This document shows positions 11,381 through 22,208 of a stretch of DNA of 64,000 nucleotides, in pieces. This DNA is from Helianthus annuus (Eukaryota > Streptophyta > Magnoliopsida > Asterales > Asteraceae): contig NC_035435.2 of NCBI RefSeq assembly GCF_002127325.2, forward strand, positions 111,396,517 to 111,460,516, read 5' to 3'. The number at the start of each line of letters is the position of its first letter. The first letter of the stretch is position 1. Below the pieces are notes generated by a model, which was not told where the DNA came from, searched no databases, and saw only the letters and a program-made list of their open reading frames with translations. Made by a program: the position numbers and the translations under genes.

Positions 11381-12276
11381 CATTTTTTTTTTTTTTTTAT
11401 TAATTTGTATTTGTCATTTGCAAGAAAGGAAACAAATAAACTGCAGGCCTATCAAAAGAGATGCAAACAATGAAATCAGTTAACGCAATAATTTGTTCCT
11501 CCGTTCTGAAACTGCAAGAAATTTTTTCTTTTTTATATTTCCAAAGAGTCTTTGGTTTCTTGGTGGGTCTTGAAACATGTTTTTTCTAGACAGTTCGCTA
11601 CCTAGAAAACAAATATGTTTCAAAACTCTACTATAAATGCTTATCAATCTCCTATAGACAACCAAGAAATTAAAAAAAAAAAAAAATTCTAGAAAATATT
11701 GTGGTAAAAGCAATATTTAATTTATTTTCAGAAAATATTATTGTAGATGCATTGGTTTTATTATGGAATACTAAAATTAATCTTTCTTACACTTTTGCAA
11801 TATGGTGCCCACACTATCACATATTCCGTACATGATCGATGATATTGGGTCGTCAATCATGTCCTGTTGATAGGTTTCGAGATTGTGGGTTGAATTTTCA
11901 ACCCATAAATTTATATGTTTCTCAGCACTTAAGTCGTCTAATCTTTAACCTCTTATGGATATACATCTAGAGTAGGTCATGGGTGAGAGTTTGCTATGAA
12001 AAACACCAACAGTTTGCAATGAGAAACAACAACGATTACTTTGTAATAGTAGCAAAGTTTTCTGAAATAAAAGGGACGCTATTTTAACACCATTGGACGT
12101 TGGTCCATATATATGGACAGTATGACATGCTGAAAATGGTCATATGTTGGAGATTTGGGTAAGTAGCTTAACCTGGTTTTAAGGAAAAACCTGGTTTGTG
12201 ATGAAGGAAAAACTATTATATATTTGATCTGTTATCAGCACGATGTTTCAGATTGAATTGAGTATAGAAACAAGAG
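11381..12276. other. Intergenic, no gene seen
   Basis: AT-rich sequence with poly-A/T runs (11385-11400 and 11670-11690) and the right arm of the inverted repeat at 12141-12184. No supported gene. Confidence 0.45.
12141..12184. repeat. Inverted repeat arm, right of DPH3
   Basis: Partner of 9759-9804 in opposite orientation, with core TTGGAGATTTGGGTAAGT and a CTTAACCTGGTTTTAAGG tail. See the left arm for interpretation. Confidence 0.6.
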
Positions 12277-12599
12277 ATGGCAGAACAAAGAAGAGGGATC
12301 AGCAGCAGCAGCAAAAAGGACTGGAATTCGACAACAAGGACAGTTTACTACTTGTGTTTACCGGTATCAAAATCGAATAGTACATGAATCTTAAAAGGTA
12401 TCAGAAACTTGAGATTATTGAAATACATAATTGCTAGAAGTGTAGTCTAGTATTTTTTGATATATGAAGTTGGTTTTCAGGTGAGTTTTTCGATGATAGA
12501 GTAAGTGGGTACCAAATTGGTATAGGATATGGTTTTATGATCGGTACATGTTTCTTATTATTCATCGTGTCGTATGAAACAATTTGGTCACGCGATTAG
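12277..12599 (+). CDS. Possible two-exon small membrane protein or gene fragment
   Basis: An ATG at 12277 opens a 103-bp exon (MAEQRRGISSSSKKDW...). It can be spliced from GTACAT at 12380 to an acceptor TTTTCAG ending at 12480. The joined frame gives S-E-F-F-D-D-R-V-S-G and then a strongly hydrophobic stretch IGIGYGFMIGTCFLLFIV, stopping at 12599; the total is 73 residues. A further coding-looking stretch without homology I recognise lies at 12754-12910 (CNPDAFKKELSSVF...). I do not recognise the family. It could be the 5' part of a broken membrane-protein gene (RING-H2 ATL proteins have similar N-terminal anchors) or chance. Confidence 0.3.
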
Positions 12600-13224
12600 A
12601 TATTTGGATGTGAAAAAAATAACACAAGCTCAAACCAATGAATTTGGAGGATATCAATGGTTGTGCAACAGAATTCTATGGTAAATCTATATAAGAGAAA
12701 CTATGATCGAGATGCGAATATGAGACCACATGGCATTGTGTGATGTTTTTGTAGATGCAATCCCGACGCATTCAAGAAAGAGCTGTCTTCTGTTTTCAGT
12801 ACAACTTTACAATTCGACTACGATAAGACCGTATTCTTTTCTTTGGAGGTAAAAAACTCCGACAAACTTTATAAAATTCCCGCATATCCTGCCACTACCA
12901 GCCGGACCGGTGACGGTGTACCAGAGCGGTGAACTATTTAAGGTTATAGTTATTACCCTTTAGATATCACAGTTTTATGTTTCCATGAGTTTGTCATACA
13001 ATTTGGAGGGCAAGATTTATTCATTTGTACAAACATGAACAACTTGGATTCATGACATGCCAATTAAGTCGAAAGAAAGAGATAAAAATCAAACAAACTG
13101 GAAATCAAAAGCTTGATATTATTAGAAATGCGAGTCCCGCCGCATCTTGATCCAGTAGAGTTATTAAATGTCTTGTTCCTGCAGACATGTATTGTGAATC
13201 AAAATGCTGCAGCGTCCATCATCT
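12600..13224. other. Intergenic / 3' flank of EG45-like gene
   Basis: Contains the unassigned coding-like stretch 12754-12910 (plus strand) and then AT-rich sequence that is the 3' flank of the minus-strand EG45-like gene. Nothing else is supported. Confidence 0.4.
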
Positions 13225-13845
13225 TTACACCCTACACAATGAGAACAAACATGTTGTTGTGAAACTAACATCCAGCGACTCGCCAATAAAAAAGTATAAA
13301 AACAAAACTTGGAGAACACGTGTTGAATCGCGTACTGTTGGTATGAGATTTTGACTCCTCCAGCGCTTGGGTCAGCAATGGTAGAAAAGGCTTCGTGTGA
13401 CAAGTCAAGGTTGCCCTTGCAACCAGGAGGCGGGCAGAAATCGGTGATCATTACGGTCACTGTGGGGGTGCTCGTACAAGGGTGTGGCACGCCTTGGTTG
13501 AGTGCACCTGTGCATGTCACCTGGAAATATTTCCCACAAACAGCTCCACCTTGCCATAAATCTTGGTTCGCAGCCGCTATCATTACTCCTTGATCTTGGT
13601 ACCCGTAACAAGCTGACGCTGTAATTACAATATAACGAAACATGTTACAAATTATGATCACTTAATATATAAGAGGATGATATGTTCTATAATATTCTAT
13701 ATATGTGTGTGTGCACACGTAATAGTGTATATGAATTACGTAAGTATGGAGGGTCATTGATTGTTCCAACCCCCGTCTCAGACGATCCAAGACTTAAAAG
13801 GCTCATAACTATGAGAATGCTAGAGTAAATTCTTATGGATGCCAT
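13225..13845 (-). CDS. EG45-domain / plant natriuretic peptide-like secreted protein, 3 exons
   Basis: Exons are 13845-13740, 13618-13336 and 13231-13225. Donors TTAC|GTAATT and CAACA|GTACGC and acceptors TTACAG and TGTAG join to a 131-residue frame. Exon 1 encodes a signal peptide (MASIRIYSSILIVMSLLSL). Exon 2 encodes the double-psi barrel domain: SACYG, QGVMIAAANQDLWQGGAVCG, VTCTG, VTVMITDFCPPPGC, DLSHEAFSTIADPSAG. Exon 3 adds only the end of ...SYQQV and the stop, a typical C-terminus in this family. Such proteins (plant natriuretic peptides, blight-associated p12-type) are secreted to the apoplast and influence water and ion balance; they are related to the N-terminal expansin domain but lack its catalytic HFD signature. 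Length is usual. A simple ORF reading of exon 2 alone misses exon 1 and runs past the real end. Confidence 0.88.
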
Positions 13846-14130
13846 TGAAGTTGCAATGGAAAAAAGTAAATGGGCGTTGAGGTGGATGGAGTTTTAGAGA
13901 TGAGTTAAGCTTGTGATATTTTGAGTGAAAGAGATAGTTATTTATACTATACGTTTGATTGAGTGGTGCATATGAAGTTAAATGCTGGAATAAAATCACA
14001 AAAAACACACATACAGCATTGTGGTTTACAAAGATATTCTGTATGGAACAAAAGAGAAGGAACATTTGTATGTTTGTTGTGGCTGGAAAAGATGAAAACT
14101 TTAGATTTAGGCAGCATACGGCAACCGCTT
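13846..14130 (-). promoter_or_regulatory. Promoter and 5' UTR of the EG45-like gene
   Basis: GTTATTTATACTA at about 13936-13948 (reverse complement TAGTATAAATAAC) is a good TATA box about 95 bp upstream of the start codon on the minus strand. The region is duplicated at 11180-11380 and, in inverted orientation and interrupted by a gypsy element, at 32440-32713 / 42511-42627. It also holds the unoccupied equivalent (13986-14002) of the gypsy insertion site. Confidence 0.6.
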
Positions 14131-14852
14131 ACATTGTGATTCGCAAAGATATTATTGTCTTTCTAAGTTTTATTACTGCATCCGCCCTTAGACTACCTGT
14201 TTCGTTTGTGGTATGAAATGTGAAATTAAAGTGTGTCACGTAAATAACGGGGTTTACATATGTTACACAAAGTAATGCATGTTGTGAATGTGATGGTGTG
14301 AAATGCGGGAGAGTAAAAATAATAAAAGAAAAATAGTGTGTTGAGAGTTTGAATATAACTAGCACATAACACCCCAAATTCTTCTCCCACTCTTGCGCAC
14401 GTGGAAGTTTCCACGCCCCCTTTGCACCCACCTGTGGCGGTGTTTGTGCTCGTGACCTTTCCAACGTGGAACATCTTTAATACACCGCACATTTTAATAT
14501 TAAATAATATACCCACATACTTTTTAGCTCCCCCACATCATTTCTTTTTTCAATTTTTATCATTCATCCCACCGAATTTCACATTATCATAAAAACAAAT
14601 TACAAACAAAGATGGAACAACGGGTGTGGGGGCATGTGATTTATTAAACTTTTTAAATATTAAATAATATTCCAACATATTATTTAGCTCCACCACAAAA
14701 AAGTTTTCAACTTTTTTACCACTCATGCCTATATGACGGTGATGTGACAACATTTTTTTAACCTTTCACCTCATCATAACACATAGTCGAACATTTTAGG
14801 TATGTCAAACTATGTGTTATTGGTAAGGTGAAAAAAAGTGACGCCACATAGG
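14131..14852. other. Intergenic, degenerate repeat text
   Basis: Contains two diverged copies of a TTAAATATTAAATAATAT ... TTTTAGCTCC block (about 14494-14530 and 14650-14690). It also holds an inverted pair around 14765-14830 (CATAACACATAG / CTATGTGTTATTGG). Probably remnants of small TIR elements; no gene. Confidence 0.4.
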
Positions 14853-15055
14853 CAGGGGCGGACCTAATGTGTTAGGTGGGATAGCACGGGCTACGGCTCA
14901 ACCTTGTCTTAGTAGTGTAAAAATACCCCTCAACTCCGTCTCCATAGTGTAAAAATACCTCTCAACTCCGTCTTCGTTATATAAAGGATACCTCTGATCC
15001 AAAAAAAAAAAAAAAATTGGGATACCCCTGAAATTTTGGACTAGTTCCGTCACTG
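14853..15055. mobile_element. Short hAT-type MITE with perfect TSD
   Basis: It begins CAGGGGCGGACCTAATG and ends CTAGTTCCGTCACTG. A perfect 8-bp duplication CACATAGG flanks it at 14845-14852 and 15056-15063, which marks it as hAT. Length is 203 bp, non-coding, with an internal poly-A run and two copies of a TAGTGTAAAAATACC word. Confidence 0.8.
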
Positions 15056-15856
15056 CACATAGGCATGGATGATTTCACCTTTTACCTTTCACTAAGGCTA
15101 CGTGTTATCGGATCACACCCTTGACACGGCGGTGGTGATCCGGTGGAGGTAGGGGAGGGGGATGTAGACCACGACCGTTGGGTTGAAGAAGAAGGGTAAG
15201 ATGGGGGCCTGATGGTCTAAGGTGTATAAGACCATGTATTACCGTTTCGTAAATTTTCACTGTCACGTTAAAAAAGTGACTGTCACGTAAGCATGAGTAT
15301 TCACTAACTTTTTTTCCCTTTTAGTGTGCAGTGGCTTCAGAAATATTTACTATCCACCACCCATTAAAATACTATTTAAATCCATTAAATTAGAAAAAGA
15401 ATGAGGTTTTATTGCTTGAAAAGCTTAGGTTCCACAATCCTCCCCCTTTCACGAGTGTGGTCTGCATCACAGTGAGCCCACTTTAACACTCAGTAACGCC
15501 CCATGAGGCGGAGTTTAACATCAAGTAACGTCCCAATCACTATGAGCATTAGTCGGTAACACATGGCCTAATGTGAAATTTGGAGGGGTGCTTGAACCCT
15601 TTTTAATTATTAATACATTTTATGAATTATCATTAACAATTAATTGTTAATTAATATTATTTTTTAAGCAATTACTTATCATCCTAAATGGCGATTGGCG
15701 ATCTAAGGATGTGTCAAAAGCACTCACAAGACCAAAAATATTTTTTTTTGAAAACAACTCCGTTTTCGTCAGAATTTATATCTGATATTCATAAAAAAGT
15801 AAACAAGTCTGCATATCTATTGTTTATATTTCTAAATATCCGATCACAATTATTTG
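15056..15856. other. Intergenic, no gene seen
   Basis: Non-coding. Contains a local repeat of GTCACGTTAAAAAAGTGAC / GTCACGTAAG near 15260-15290 and a stretch at 15420-15600 rich in repeated CAGTAACG/AAGTAACG words. No boundaries or genes could be supported. Confidence 0.4.
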
Positions 15857-15861
15857 AGAAT

Positions 15862-15991
15862 TGTTACAAACCAGACATTTTAGACCCAACCCATTACTTA
15901 TGGGCTTTAGGGTTTACAGTTTTGTTTATCTATATATTGTAATGAAACAATGAGAATTTAGTTTTATCCCTATTACTCTTTGGTTTTTATC
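15862..15991 (+). repeat. Left LTR of composite copia element
   Basis: About 130 bp, nearly identical to 29472-29602, including GGGCTTTAGGGTTTACAG and TTAGTTTTATCCC. Its 3' end has a local duplication of ATCCCTATTACTCTTTGG, so the exact boundary is uncertain. No clean primer-binding site follows. Confidence 0.75.
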
Positions 15992-16039
15992 CCTATTACT
16001 CTTTGGCATTATCCGAGTACTATATCAATTTTTCTGTAA

Positions 16040-16460
16040 TTTTTCTTTTGAACTTAAGATCCAACTAGGACTGCCCTGTTATCAAAAGCGAAATCAATCA
16101 TCTCGAAATCGAAAATAACAGTTTTTTTTTCTAACAATCCGACGGTCACTGCCGCCACTAGCAATCGAACAAAACAGAAGATTCAATCCATAATACATTA
16201 AATCTCTTACCCAAAATTTTTTTCCGGCGATTGTCCTCAACCGCCAACCGTGACCAGTCCGGCGACGCTCCGGCTGCATAACCGTCGCCGAAGATGAGGT
16301 TTTACCGGCGGTTACTCTCTTGTTGTTCATCGATTTCGTCAGATAATCTCTGGCGTTTGAAGGTGCGTGGAACGTCGTCGTCTTCTTCGCCGATCGAGAA
16401 TCTCGCCATTGGAATCGGTTTGTTTCGTTTTAGGGTCCCGTTTAACCTCAGAAATTGAAC
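16040..16460 (+). other. Gene-5'-end-like sequence in the copia leader
   Basis: GC-richer than its surroundings. An ATG at about 16293 opens a 50-odd-codon frame rich in arginine and serine (MRFYRRLLSCCSSISSDNLW...) ending near 16458. The composition resembles a mitochondrial or plastid targeting peptide, so this could be a captured first exon. I do not recognise the gene. Confidence 0.35.
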
Positions 16461-17041
16461 AACTTGCTTATCTTTGAAATCAAAACGTCTGATGTTGTTT
16501 CGAATCAGACAACTTGAATAAAATAGGATTTTGTTTTACTCTTTCCTGCGAATTGTTTTCATTCGGAAAAAAAGCAGGGATTCAAGAAAGTAAAGTAATA
16601 ATGGTTTTAACTTTAATGGATACATGGTTTTACAAAGTTGTCACATGGTTTTACAAAACATGTTGATTTCAAATAAAAAAAAGGGTAAATTACTTTTTGA
16701 GTCCCTGTGTTTTATGGGTTTTAACTAGTTGAGTTCAAAAGCAAAAAGTTTAACGACCTGAGTCCCCATAAGCATTTTCTTTAACCATTTGAGTCCAACT
16801 TTCTAACACTGTTAGAATTTTTTGGTTAAGTATTGTTAAATGACCAAAATACCCTTATAAATTAAAAAATAAATAACCTCACCTCCTTTACCCATTTTCG
16901 AAACCCTAAGACCTAAATTCAACCCTCAACGTTCTCAATCAACTCTCCAAACGAAAAGATTACAGACCCACTGAAACCCTTTACACAACCGTCAATTCAA
17001 AAACTTTGATGGTGTTGAACAAGTAACGAAGAGGATCAAAT

Positions 17042-17527
17042 TTGAAAAAAAGGTGTAGACTTTATGATGAGTTTTTCTACAATGTGATAAGGGTTTATGG
17101 GTTGGGTGCTGGAAGAACTAACAGAGTGATTGAAACGCTTTTGGGTATGCCGGGTTATGGCTGTTGGCCGACTGCGAAAACGTTTAATTTCGTGTTGAAT
17201 TTGCTTGTGAATACTAGGAATTTCGATGTGATTCACGAAGTTTATGTGAGTGCTGGGTCGTTAGGTGTTGAGATTGATGTTTGTTGTTTGAATATTATGA
17301 TTAAATGGTTGTGTAAAAATGGGGATGTAGATGCTGCACGCCAAGTGTTTGATGAAATGCCTAAACAGGGGTGTCGGCCTAATGTGAGAACTTTTTCGGC
17401 TTTGGTTCATGGGTTATGTGAGAATAACCACGTTGAAGAAGCGTTTTCATTGTTGGCGAAGATGGAATCAGAGGGAGTCGAGCCGGATACGATCTTGATG
17501 AATATACTGATTTCGGGTTTGAGGAAA
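17042..17527 (+). pseudogene. Captured PPR-protein fragment (At3g14580-like)
   Basis: About 160 residues containing recognisable P-type 35-residue pentatricopeptide units: CCLNIMIKWLCKNGDVDAAR, then QVFDEMPKQGCRPNVRTFSA, then AFSLLAKMESEGVEPDTI, ending ILISGLRK. PPR proteins bind organelle RNA. The text resembles the At3g14580 group as I remember it. No in-frame ATG lies close to the start and no targeting peptide is attached, so it is a fragment. At about 17527 it passes directly into unrelated sequence and then SOS1 exons in the same strand sense. Confidence 0.8.
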
Positions 17528-17554
17528 CACAGTCGAGTTGGTGTGATGCAGGGG

Positions 17555-17963
17555 CAAATTTTGATCCTGATCTTCCGAATGGTAACCGGTTCAAGCTTCA
17601 GTTGGGGGACAGTATTCAAGTTCTTAACTACTACGTCTCTTGGAGCGTAGGTGTTTTACCTTCAAAATGGAGGTTGCTTAAAACTTTGATTAACTTATTT
17701 CTTGGTCCAGTGTAGCATTGGGATTGGCATTTGGTCTGGGGTCTTACATGTGGCTTGGATTTATTTTGGATGATACAGTTATACAAATTACATTAACTCT
17801 TGCTGTGAGCTACCTTGCCTACTTTATGGTATGTAAACCCACATAGGCTATTCATACACTGCATAATGTTGCAAAATATACCGAGCTATATGGTATTGCC
17901 CATGTGATAGGCTCAAGAAGGTGAAGATGTTTTAGGAGTCTTAACAGTAATGACGCTGGGAAT
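17555..17963 (+). pseudogene. Captured SOS1-type Na+/H+ antiporter exons
   Basis: Three exon pieces keep their splice sites. Exon A ends FKFLTTTSLGA at 17646 (GC|GTAGGT). Exon B (17711-17828) encodes VALGLAFGLGSYMWLGFILD then DTVIQITLTLAVSYLAYFM. Exon C (17911-17963) encodes AQEGEDVLGVLTVMTLGM before a GTGAGT donor. These match the plant plasma-membrane antiporter SOS1 (NHX7) membrane region as I remember it. Introns were copied with the exons, so capture was from genomic DNA. A GATGCAGGGGCAAA...TTGATCCTGATC block occurs before exon A (17543) and again after exon C (17976). Confidence 0.8.
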
Positions 17964-18441
17964 GTGAGTTGATGTGATGCAGGGGCAAAGCTTGATCCTG
18001 ATCAGCCATACCATCCGGAAGAAAAGCATATAGATGGTCTATTGAGGTGGTGGTTGGTGACGGAGGTGGTTGTAGCTGTGGTGGTGTGTTGGTGGTGTTG
18101 ATGGTGGTGGGGGATGTAGGTGGTCTAGATAGAGAGAGAAAGAAAGATGAGAGAGATGGAAGGGTGCAGAGTATAGAGTATGTTTAGAGAGAGAGAAAGA
18201 GATAAGGGGAGAGATATATAAGAGATTTAGAAATCTAATAATAATTTATTTTTTATTTTTTAATTATAAGGGTATTTTGGTCATTTAACAATTCCTAACT
18301 AAAAAATTCTAACAGTGTTAGAAATTTGGACTCAAATGGTTAAAGAAAATGCTTATGGGGACTCAGGTCGTTAAACTTTTTGCTTTTGGACTCAACTAGT
18401 TAAAACACATAAAACACAGGGACTCAAAAAGTAATTTACCC

Positions 18442-19018
18442 AAAAAAAAAAGAAGTCGTAGAATAAATTATTGAATAAGTGTTTCACTATGACATTTTTG
18501 ATTCTCAAATCCTATTATTTAATTTTATCATTACAGAGGAGTTTTTTTTTTATATAAAATGTAAGGGAAAATACTACTAGATTTTCTATCCATGTTAATA
18601 TTTGCTTTCATGGGATCTAATTAGTTAAACTTTATGCATAATACCTGGTTCAATATTTAATAAAACTTTATGTACTAGCACACGTCGAATGTCAATAATC
18701 AAGTAAATAATGATGCTTAATTTAGTTAAGCTAAATCTCTAATGGATTAGATACTTGAATTGGGCCATTCCTTAAAATACTTTCGTATTTTAAGGTAAAA
18801 TGCTTTAGTGTGGTATTCTACAATAAGAATAAAGCAAAAATGCAAAGAATACTTTACATAAATTAACATTCCGTCGTATATTTATTTGCCTTCACGATCA
18901 CATCAAAACAGCCTTATCGTATGATGTTTAGAACATGTAGTTCTAATTAAAGAGAACCTGAAGTTCTCATACCGTATACATTTTATACACATGCTCGTTT
19001 TTTAAATGCATGAATCTT
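18442..19018 (+). other. Copia leader, no gene seen
   Basis: AT-rich leader between the Pack-MULE and the start of gag. No coding sequence or clear repeat boundary. Confidence 0.5.
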
Positions 19019-19671
19019 TCCTTGTAGATAAAAGTGTCGAACTTATCAAAGCTTGAGTTCACCGCACTTGACATCTCGGGTAACAATTACCTCCCGTGGA
19101 CTCTTGATGCTAAAATCCTTTTGACGGCAAATAATTTGGGGGAGACAAATATTGATGGTAATCAAACTTCACCTCAAGATAAAAAACATCAAAGAACGTT
19201 TTGACCACCAGCAGTTGGTCTTACTCCCCAAAGCCCGCTATGAATGGCTTCATTTACGACTACAGGATTTTAATACTGTCACTGAATATAATTTTGCCTT
19301 GTTCCGCATTACCTCTAAGTTAAAATTATGTGGTGAGAAAATTACTGATGAAGACATGCTTGAAAAAAAAAAAATTCTCAACGTTCCATGCCTCAAATAT
19401 GCTCCTGTCGTAGCAATACAGGGAACGTAAATTTACCAAATATTCTGAATTGATATCATATCTTCTGGTCGCGAAGCAAAACAACAAGCTCGTTCTGCAA
19501 AACTATCAACCGCGACCCGCCGGTGCAAGCCCATTCCCTGAAGCGAATGTGACAAATTATCAAAGCGGACGAGGTAGAGGTAGAGGCCGCGGCCCCAGCA
19601 GAGGTCGTGGTCGTGGTCGAGGACGGGGATATACATGGCATCGAGAGTCCCAGAACAAAAAAAATAATTAA
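19019..19671 (+). pseudogene. Copia gag, degenerate
   Basis: The N-terminal gag signature appears as KLEFTALDISGNNYLPWTLD (19045-19110). A deletion leads to IKNIKERFDHQQLVLLPKAR and LRLQDFNTVTEYNFALFRIT, and then a frameshift near 19420 to YSELISYLLVAKQNNKLVLQ. An arginine/glycine-rich tail (GRGRGRGRG) ends at a TAA at about 19669. The zinc knuckle that should follow is partly legible near 19770-19815 (CYKCGM...HWSCTC type) in another frame. At least two frame breaks make this non-functional. Confidence 0.8.
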
Positions 19672-19925
19672 AATAAAATAAAATAAAATAAAAGTAGCGG
19701 TGGTGAATCGAATCGACATAATACGGGGCGACCTTCGAAAGGGGAAAATAGCGGGAACCAAAGCAACATTTGTTATAAATGTGGGATGTCAAATCATTGG
19801 TCCTGCACATGCCACACCCCTAAACACCTCATTGAGGCATATTAACACATTTGTTATAAACTCTTGTAATGTTTCATTTTACTTCTTTGAGTTAACTCTT
19901 GTTTATTTTTATTTCCTGAAGAAAT

Positions 19926-22208
19926 ATGAATACTAGCTCCAGTAGAGCTATTATTGGTGATGAATGTCTGGTAGATAGCGGTAGTACTAACACTATTCTT
20001 AAAGATATGAAATTTTTCTCTGAGTTGTCTCCGGCAGAGACACCAATTAGTACTATATCTGGTGTCAGTAACCTTATCGAAGGCTCCGGCAGAGCACACA
20101 TAACATTATCTTCGGGTACCCAACTAACTATTGATAATGCATTATATTCAAGTAAATCCAGAAGAAATTTACTTAGCTTTAAAGATATTCGACAAAACGG
20201 TTACCACCTAAAAACAATATTTGAACAAAATATTGAATATCTTCAAATTACTTCAAACAAAAATGGCAAAGAAACAATTGTTGAACAATTAGAAGCCTTA
20301 TCCTCTGGATTATATTGTACTAATATCAATCCGGTCGAATCATACATGGTGAGTAACCAAAAGTTGTTAGATAAAGACACATTTAATATATGGCATGACC
20401 GTCTAGGTCACCCTGGTAGCATAATGATGAGACGAATAATTAAAAGTGCAACCAGGCACCCTCTCAAAAACTTAAAAGTTTTGCTACCACAAGACTTATC
20501 ATGTGCAGCATGCTCTCTGGGCAAACTTATAACTCGGCCCTCACAAACTAAATTGATACATGAAACCCCATCATTTTTAGAAAGAATCCAAGGGGATATT
20601 TGTGGGCCTATTCATCCTTCGTGTGGACCATTCCGCTATTTCTTGGTCTTAATAGACGCATCCTCAAGGTGGTCACATGTGAGCCTTTTAGCTACTCGAA
20701 ATGTAGCATTTGGCCGACTTTTAGCTCAAATCATAAAATTGAGAGCTAATTTCCCCGATAATCAAATTAGAAACATCCGGATGGATAATGCGGGAGAGTT
20801 CACATCTCAAGCTTTTAATGACTACTGTATGTCAATTGGGATCAACGTTGAACATTCAGTACCTCATGTTCACACACAAAACGGTTTAGCTGAATCTCTG
20901 ATTAAACGATTACAAATAATCGCTAGACCACTCTTAATGAGATGTAAATTACCATCTTCTGCATGGGGTCATGCTATTTTGCATGTCGCTGCACTGATTA
21001 GATTGAGACCAACTGCTGATCACGAATACTCCCCATTGCAACTGGTCTCCGGACGAGAACCAAATTTGTCCCACCTTAGAATTTTTGGTTGTGCAGTATA
21101 CGTACCAATACCGCCACCACAACGTACTACAATGGGACCCCAAAGAAGACTGGGTATCTATATTGGTTTTAACTCCCAGTCCATAATTAAATATTTAGAA
21201 CCAATGACGGGAGACATGTTTACAGCACGGTATGCTGACTGTCATTTTGATGAAAAAATGTTCCCAGTCTTAGGGGGAGATAAGGATAAAGAAAGACTGG
21301 TAACACAAGAAATAACGTGGAATGCATCATCGCTATCAAATCTCGACCCCCGAAGTGGTCAATGTGAATATGAAGTCCAAAAGATCATACATTTGCAAAG
21401 AATAGCGAATGAATTACCAGATGCATTCACAGACACGAATAGAGTGACAAAGTCACATGTACCAGCATCAAATGCACCTGCTCGAATTGAAGTAATCCCA
21501 GAAGCGATTACTATACAACGAAAGCGTGGGAGACCAATCGGTTCCAAAGACAAAAACCCACGGAAACGAAAAGAGCAAAGTAACGCAGTTGGTGAAAACT
21601 CACAAAAGATTATAAGTGAAACCCCGGTAGAAGTAAATGTCCCAGAAGAGACAACTATGAATCCAGAGGAAAATGAAGTTTCAGAAGAAACACCGGTACC
21701 AAACGAAAATGAGATTTCTATTAATTATGTACAAGATAGTACAATGTGGAACCGGAATAAAACACGTGTTGATGATATATTCGCATACACTATAGCAACG
21801 GATGTAATCAATGAAAATGATTACGTACCTAAAACTTTAGAAGAGTGCATGCACAGAAATGATTGGCCAAGATGGCAAGAAGCCATAAACGCCGAATTGA
21901 ATTCGCTCGAAAAGCGACATGTTTTCGGACCTGTAGTCCGAACGCCCATAGACGTCAAACCAGTAGGTTATAAATGGGTGTTTGCAATAAAGAGAAATGA
22001 AAAGAATGAGATTGTACGATATAAGGCTCGACTTGTAGCACAAGGGTTTTCCCAAATCCCAGGAGTTGATTATGAGGAAACGTATTCCCCTGTAGTGGAT
22101 GCGATAACCATTAGGTTCCTAATCGGCCTCACAATCTCTGAAGGACTTCATATGAGACTAATGGATGTCGTCACCGCATACTTATACGGGACACTTGAGA
22201 ATGACATC
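19926..22208 (+). pseudogene. Copia pol: protease, integrase, start of RT
   Basis: One open frame covers the aspartic protease (LVDSGSTNTIL, about residue 16), the GAG-pre-integrase HHCC region (HDRLGHPGSIMMRR...CAACSLGK), and the integrase core (DICGPIHP, RMDNAGEFTS, NGLAESLIKRL for the D, D and E positions). The RT N-terminus (YKWVFAIKRNEKNEIVRYKA, then YSPVVDAITIRFLIGL) follows. The frame is cut at 22208 by a solo LTR after ...YLYGTLENDI. The coding part is remarkably open, so the disruption is by insertion rather than by decay. Confidence 0.9.

Larger units (their letters stand above)
16683..18441. mobile_element. Pack-MULE carrying PPR and SOS1 fragments
   Basis: Inverted termini of about 190 bp start GGGTAAATTACTTTTTGAG and are about 95 percent identical by eye. 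Both contain TTTAACGACCTGAGTCCCC and AAATGACCAAAATACCC. The flanks are TAAAAAAAA (16674-16682) and AAAAAAAAA (18442-18450), consistent with a 9-bp Mutator duplication but weak because it is poly-A. There is no transposase; the interior consists of host-gene fragments (next two entries). Long TIRs plus captured exons define a Pack-MULE. Confidence 0.85.

Noticed and set aside
13164..13661. Single 165-codon ORF as the EG45 gene
   Set aside because: It reads through both introns. The spliced model with signal peptide and the SYQQV end fits the family better.
19450..19671. Arginine-glycine-rich ORF as an independent RNA-binding protein
   Set aside because: It is the tail of the degenerate copia gag, in frame with recognisable gag text before it.
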